Source: Flavobacteriales bacterium UBA4110
GTDB lineage: Bacteria; Bacteroidota; Bacteroidia; Flavobacteriales; Weeksellaceae
Assembly: GCA_002383165.1 (NCBI GenBank)
Contig: DFXK01000003.1
Location: 49,259-77,311 of the forward strand
Length of the DNA: 28,053 bases
Reading direction: 5' to 3'
Part shown: positions 24,811-28,053 of the stretch, piece after piece
How the letters are laid out: every line of letters starts with the position of its first letter
Numbering within the stretch: position 1 is the stretch's first letter
Translations under genes and position numbers: made by a program
Notes under the pieces: model-generated
Seen by the model: the letters and a program-made list of their open reading frames with translations, nothing else
The model's database searches: none
Told to the model about the DNA's origin: nothing

Positions 24811-26052
24811 TTATTTAAAGACTTCATTCATATAGTTGATCTTATCATCTTCACTTGGTCTGTAGTAAGCATTAAAGACTTCCAAGCTAGTATGACCAGT
24901 ATAACTCATAATTACTTTATCCGGAACTCGCTTGTTCTTCATTATAGTGATGAAACTTCTCCTTGCAGTATGTGAGGAAATTCTTGTCCAAAACTCAGCT
25001 TTTTGATCTACCAACTCATCACCATACTTCATAGTCTTCTTTATTTCATCTCTAAATTCAAGCTTTTTAAAAACCTCCTTAATATACTCATTCATCTTCT
25101 GATTTGTAATACAAGGAAGATTATAATCATACTTTTCGAGTATTGATTTAGAAATACTGTTTAAAGGAATTGCTAAGTTTTTAGATTTACTTTTTAAATC
25201 AATGACCCGTATGAAATTACCATCAACATCACTTTTTGAAATCGTGCTGTAATTGCCAAACCTCATTCCTGTAGTACATCCAAAAACAAAAAGGTCACGT
25301 ACTCTTTCCAATCTTTTATTATCACTGAAGTCATAATTGTATATGAGCTCAACTTGTTGGTAATTTAAAGCAATTTCATCCGTACGAAATTTTGGAGGTT
25401 TTTTGAAGCTTATGAAGTCATTATTGTAGCTGTACTTTTTGTTTAATGCCCAATAAAGGAATGTCTTCAACAATCCAACATCACGATGAATGGTATTGGC
25501 AGAATGGTCTTTGATTTCAACACAATATTTAAGGAATTTATTATAAGTTTTTTCGTTAAAGCTCCCTAAAGTGATTTTTATTTTAGAGTAGTTTTGGAAT
25601 TCGAGAAGTAGGTTTTTATTATGTTCATATCTTGTCTTCGTTGATTTTGATATTCCTTTTCCAGTATAATCATTAGCTTTCTCATCAATAAATTGCTCAT
25701 AAAGTCTAAAAAAATCTTCTTTCACCTTAATTTTTTTAAATTCTTCATCAAACCTTTGCCTTATGATATCAGTAGTTAGATGTTCACCGATATTTTTGTA
25801 ACGATTTACGATTTCAGTGAAATACCCAATATATCTATCTAATTGTTTTTTTATACCTCTGTGGTTTTCTGCACGTTTTGTCCTTCCATTTAGGTCATTT
25901 GGTTGTCTGTGTTCAAAATCCCATTCGGAAGGTTTTATTCTTTCACCAGTAGAGTAGATGAAATTCTTATTTTCATTGCTAAAAAATGACCGGAAATAGA
26001 TCAGAGTTTCCTTTTCACTATTAGGATCTTTAAGTTTAAAAGTCGAATTCAT
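24811..26052 (-). CDS. Tyrosine recombinase (integrase)
   Basis: A 413-aa tyrosine recombinase of the Bacteroidota element type: an N-terminal arm-binding domain (about 1-100), a SAM-like core-binding domain (about 110-210) and a catalytic domain. Catalytic residues are visible: R264 in TTGMRFGN, H361 and R364 in SSHTARRSF, H387 in YTGHTSLEV and the nucleophile Y396 in FNAYYRP. It catalyses integration and excision between the 22-bp repeats. The ATG lies directly beside the right-end AGGTGC motif pair (26054-26076), so integrase binding there would overlap its own promoter and could be autoregulatory. All active-site residues are present, so the element may still move. Confidence 0.95.
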   Translation of the reverse strand: MNSTFKLKDPNSEKETLIYFRSFFSNENKNFIYSTGERIKPSEWDFEHRQPNDLNGRTKRAENHRGIKKQLDRYIGYFTEIVNRYKNIGEHLTTDIIRQRFDEEFKKIKVKEDFFRLYEQFIDEKANDYTGKGISKSTKTRYEHNKNLLLEFQNYSKIKITLGSFNEKTYNKFLKYCVEIKDHSANTIHRDVGLLKTFLYWALNKKYSYNNDFISFKKPPKFRTDEIALNYQQVELIYNYDFSDNKRLERVRDLFVFGCTTGMRFGNYSTISKSDVDGNFIRVIDLKSKSKNLAIPLNSISKSILEKYDYNLPCITNQKMNEYIKEVFKKLEFRDEIKKTMKYGDELVDQKAEFWTRISSHTARRSFITIMKNKRVPDKVIMSYTGHTSLEVFNAYYRPSEDDKINYMNEVFK

Positions 26053-26053
26053 T

Positions 26054-26076
26054 AGGTGCCAGTTTAGGTGCTAGTT
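26054..26076. promoter_or_regulatory. Right-end recombinase arm-type motif pair
   Basis: AGGTGCCA (26054-26061) and TAGGTGCTAGTT (26065-26076) repeat the left-end pair at 65-87 in the same orientation and with the same 12-bp spacing. It begins two bases upstream of the integrase start codon. Confidence 0.6.
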
Positions 26077-26184
26077 CTTCTATATTTAGACATAAAAACT
26101 AAGTATATTAATTAATACAAATATATGTAAAATATTGATATATAGCATAATTATATAAAATTGGCTATGCTGAATATAATTAGG

Positions 26185-26206
26185 TTCATTTCCCTTCCTC
26201 TCTGCA
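26185..26206. repeat. Right attachment-site copy (att direct repeat)
   Basis: Identical over 22 bp to positions 1-22. It marks the junction between the element and the chromosomal lipoprotein region. Confidence 0.85.
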
Positions 26207-26228
26207 TTTGTAAGTTTATAAAAACAAA

Positions 26229-26260
26229 AACGACTAAAATTATTTTAGTCGTTTTTTTAT
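26229..26260. terminator. Bidirectional terminator hairpin
   Basis: AACGACTAAAA (26229-26239) pairs with TTTTAGTCGTT (26243-26253), loop TTA, flanked by T tracts on both strands. It lies 23 bp right of the att copy. It would end the lipoprotein gene and, before insertion, a rightward gene ending in the att sequence. Confidence 0.8.
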
Positions 26261-26275
26261 GATCAAATTTTTATG

Positions 26276-26827
26276 TTATTTCACCTTTTCCAAAAGGTAC
26301 AGCTTCCCGCCAGAGAAAGCTAATTTAGGCATCAGGTTACCTTCCAGAATCATTGTTTTGCTATTAACATCAATCACCGAAATGTAATTATTATAATCGA
26401 ATTCTATATAATTTTCCCTTTCTTTTGTAACTGGATTTTTCCCGAATTCTAAACTGTATTTTTGCCATTCTTCATCTTCGCTGCTGCAATGCACCGGTTT
26501 ATATTTTGAGCTGCTGGACTTAAAAACAATCTGGTCAAAACCTTCCGAACAATCTGATGTGAAAGATGTTTCCGGATTATGATCGTTGCTAAGATCTTCA
26601 ATAGAACCTTTGTAAACACCAATTACTTTCCAAGTCCCGTCTATTCGGTCTTCATCAATTTTTCCGCTGGCTTTGCTTACCGCCCAGCTTACTCCTTTTA
26701 CGGTTCCTTTTACAGTTTTGTAGCCAACTTTAGCAACTCCTTTTACAGCTTTTGTAGCAGTTGAGACAATACACGATTGCAGTAAAACAACAGAGAAAAG
26801 TAGAATAACAGTTTTTTTCATATTCAA
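26276..26827 (-). CDS. Lipoprotein of unknown function
   Basis: A 183-aa lipoprotein: signal peptide with lipobox LLQSC (lipidated Cys near residue 19), followed by an Ala/Lys/Val-rich amphipathic stretch (KAVKGVAKVGYKTVKGTVKG) and a small beta-rich domain starting near DGTWKVIGVYKG. The latter resembles the lipocalin-like DUF fold seen in Bacteroidota lipoproteins. It lies outside the element, in the chromosomal flank, and is bounded by a strong terminator. Confidence 0.8.
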   Translation of the reverse strand: MNMKKTVILLFSVVLLQSCIVSTATKAVKGVAKVGYKTVKGTVKGVSWAVSKASGKIDEDRIDGTWKVIGVYKGSIEDLSNDHNPETSFTSDCSEGFDQIVFKSSSSKYKPVHCSSEDEEWQKYSLEFGKNPVTKERENYIEFDYNNYISVIDVNSKTMILEGNLMPKLAFSGGKLYLLEKVK

Positions 26828-27257
26828 TTTTTAATAATCTAAGATACTCAGTAAATACGTTAAGTTTATAAAGTTTTATCATTTTTCGCATAAAAAGGTA
26901 AAATGCTTGCCTCGATTATCGGGTTAAGTCTAGGATCTCGTATTATATTGATAAGTTTGAGTTTAAACGAAGTGATGTGGTGGAGACTTTGTCTATTTTT
27001 GATATCAAATTGTTTGACAACACATTTCGTTTTATTTAAGCTTACCTCAATTTAACCGTTTTTATTTTATGGGAGTAAAGTCAATTTTTTATTTGATTCA
27101 TTTATAATTCAACTGAAAAATAGTGTCTTATTAAGAATACAATTATATCTCATAATAAAAAAAATGTTAATGTTTTAATTTAACATAATATATGGCAAAG
27201 CATTTGTTAAGGTCATTTTAACAAATCAATTCTTGACTAAACACTAAACATAAACTT
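26828..27257. other. 430-bp intergenic region upstream of the CinA-C gene
   Basis: No gene is seen. The region is AT-rich and separates divergent genes. It contains TATTTTTG near 26994, a possible -7 element but without a well-placed TTG, and an inverted repeat at 27202-27226. Confidence 0.5.
27202..27226. promoter_or_regulatory. Inverted repeat upstream of the CinA-C gene
   Basis: ATTTGTTAA (27202-27210) and TTAACAAAT (27218-27226) are perfect 9-bp arms around 7 nt, ending 31 bp before the start codon; a possible operator. Confidence 0.45.
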
Positions 27258-27764
27258 ATGGAATTTCCTAAAATTTTATTAGATAAAATCAGTCAATACC
27301 TTATTGAGAGAAGTGAAAAGATTGCTATTGCTGAAACGGTGACTTCCGGATTTTTACAATTGGCATTTTCTCAGATGCCAGGTGCGGAGGAATTTTTTAG
27401 AGGCGGAATAACTGCTTTCTCTAATGATGAAAAAATCAGACAATTTGGTCTTGACGCTGATGAAAGCACTGTAGCCAATTTCGTATCCGAAGAAATTACG
27501 GAGCAAATGGCTATTAGCGTATCCGAGAAATTTGGAACAGAGTGGGCTATTTCAACTACAGGCTATGCAGTTCCAGTTGCAGAATCTGAGTATGAAATTT
27601 TTGCCTATTACAGTATTGCTTACAGAGGAGAAGTTATCCTTTCTGATAAAATTGAGCTTCATCCGCTTACTAAAGCAATAGACGCCCAGAATTATTTTGC
27701 CGAGTGTATTCTTAGCGGCCTCAGATGCGAGCTTAAAAAGAATCTTTTGCAGGTTAGCATTTAA
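27258..27764 (+). CDS. CinA C-terminal domain protein (PncC-like)
   Basis: A 168-aa stand-alone CinA-C domain: IAIAETVTSGFLQLAFSQMPGAEEFF in the first third matches the family AESxTGG region in modified form (the usual AES-TGG appears here as AETVTSG), and WAISTTGYAVP is the second conserved loop. Proper PncC members deamidate nicotinamide mononucleotide. The altered first loop leaves activity uncertain; the short form is common in Flavobacteriia. A strong terminator follows directly. It is a chromosomal gene outside the element. Confidence 0.85.
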   Translation: MEFPKILLDKISQYLIERSEKIAIAETVTSGFLQLAFSQMPGAEEFFRGGITAFSNDEKIRQFGLDADESTVANFVSEEITEQMAISVSEKFGTEWAISTTGYAVPVAESEYEIFAYYSIAYRGEVILSDKIELHPLTKAIDAQNYFAECILSGLRCELKKNLLQVSI

Positions 27765-27783
27765 TAGGTGATCTATAAATATA

Positions 27784-27811
27784 AAACCTCTGTGTATGCA
27801 GAGGTTTTTTG
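27784..27811 (+). terminator. Rho-independent terminator after the CinA-C gene
   Basis: AAACCTCTG (27784-27792) pairs with CAGAGGTTT (27799-27807) around TGTATG and runs into a T tract. Confidence 0.85.
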
Positions 27812-27815
27812 TATG

Positions 27816-28053
27816 TTATTGATATCGTTGGTGTTCATTTGGTTTGGAAAACTTTTCTATAATTGGTTTGAAAAGGGCTCTGTATTTCTCAATATCGAAA
27901 AGTTGAGAGTCTGTCATGGCTTTATAAGTCAGCCAGATGCTGAATGGAAATAAAGCCATATTCGGAATCCAAGTTGCAAGGTAAGGATTCATTGCGCCTT
28001 TCCAGGCTAGGTTTTCCATAGAAAGATTCAGCACGTAAAAAATAATGAAAATA
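27816..28053 (-). CDS. LptF/LptG-type permease, C-terminal part only
   Basis: The gene enters from the right edge; only about 78 C-terminal residues are visible. The segment WKGAMNPYLATWIPNMALFP followed by FSIWLTYKAMTDSQLFD is characteristic of the last transmembrane span and tail of the YjgP/YjgQ (LptF/LptG) permeases, which extract lipopolysaccharide from the inner membrane. The frame stays open to position 28053 (upstream residues IFIIFYVLN), so the start is outside the window. I cannot tell LptF from LptG on this tail. Confidence 0.85.
   Translation of the reverse strand, partial: IFIIFYVLNLSMENLAWKGAMNPYLATWIPNMALFPFSIWLTYKAMTDSQLFDIEKYRALFKPIIEKFSKPNEHQRYQ

Larger units (their letters stand above)
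1..26206. mobile_element. Integrative and mobilizable element with defence cargo
   Basis: The interval is bounded by a perfect 22-bp direct repeat (1-22 and 26185-26206). It carries a tyrosine recombinase next to the right end, an excisionase-like HTH gene, a MobV-type relaxase and a two-gene replication module. No type IV secretion or coupling-protein genes are visible, so it is better called mobilizable than self-transmissible. Cargo is a type I restriction-modification operon, a CHAT protease, an Xre regulator and a sigma-factor/dead-Cas12f pair. Genes to the right of the second repeat look like ordinary chromosomal genes. The left chromosomal flank lies outside the window, so the left junction rests on the repeat alone. 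Confidence 0.85.

Noticed and set aside
26380..26390. An 11-nt match, on the minus strand, to the first 11 bases of the proposed guide inside the lipoprotein gene
   Set aside because: The match ends at base 12, the preceding base is A rather than the expected G, the site is inside a coding region, and an 11-nt match of such AT-rich sequence is expected by chance in 28 kb.

Overview
The window looks like a chromosomal segment of a Flavobacteriia-type Bacteroidota, probably a Chryseobacterium/Elizabethkingia relative. The reasons are low GC, almost no Shine-Dalgarno sites, a promoter of the Bacteroidota form TTG-N19-TAnnTTTG, and chromosomal flank genes (a CinA-C protein and an LptF/LptG-type permease) that read as flavobacterial. 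About 26.2 kb of it is an integrated mobilizable element. It is bounded by a perfect 22-bp direct repeat (1-22 and 26185-26206), with a tyrosine recombinase just inside the right end and matching recombinase-type motif pairs inside both ends.

Layout of the element from left to right. (1) 1-690: att copy, terminator hairpin, arm-type motif pair and a broken HerA/DUF87 ATPase fragment. (2) 692-12482, all minus strand: a type I restriction-modification operon read hsdM, hsdS, a small membrane protein, a 95-aa protein, a 1172-aa RecD-like helicase with a C-terminal nuclease-like domain, hsdR and a YgjP-type metallopeptidase. (3) 12599-14971, minus: a very AT-rich gene for a CHAT (caspase-like) protease and a small Xre regulator. 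(4) 14972-17390, plus: a divergent promoter/operator region, an ECF-type sigma factor, then one base later a Cas12f-like protein that lacks the RuvC catalytic residues and the zinc-ribbon end, then a structured RNA candidate. (5) 17400-21869, minus: MobV-type relaxase, two structured or iteron-like non-coding regions, a TOPRIM primase, a primase-helicase ATPase and an excisionase-like HTH protein. (6) 22111-23978, minus: two exported proteins, one with an HExxH peptidase motif. (7) 24067-26052: an unknown protein and the integrase. Beyond 26206 lies chromosome: a lipoprotein, the CinA-C protein and the end of the LptF/G permease gene.

The most notable system is the sigma-factor/dead-Cas12f pair. 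The two genes are effectively fused as an operon, no anti-sigma gene is present, the Cas12f homologue has lost D, E and the C-terminal part of its nuclease, and a hairpin-rich RNA followed by a possible guide lies directly downstream. This is the architecture of the recently described dCas12f-sigmaE RNA-guided transcription systems of Bacteroidota: the guide RNA and dCas12f would choose a DNA site and the sigma factor would bring RNA polymerase there. Here it sits inside a mobilizable defence-type island, next to restriction and a CHAT protease. Exact guide boundaries and the target are not determined by the window.
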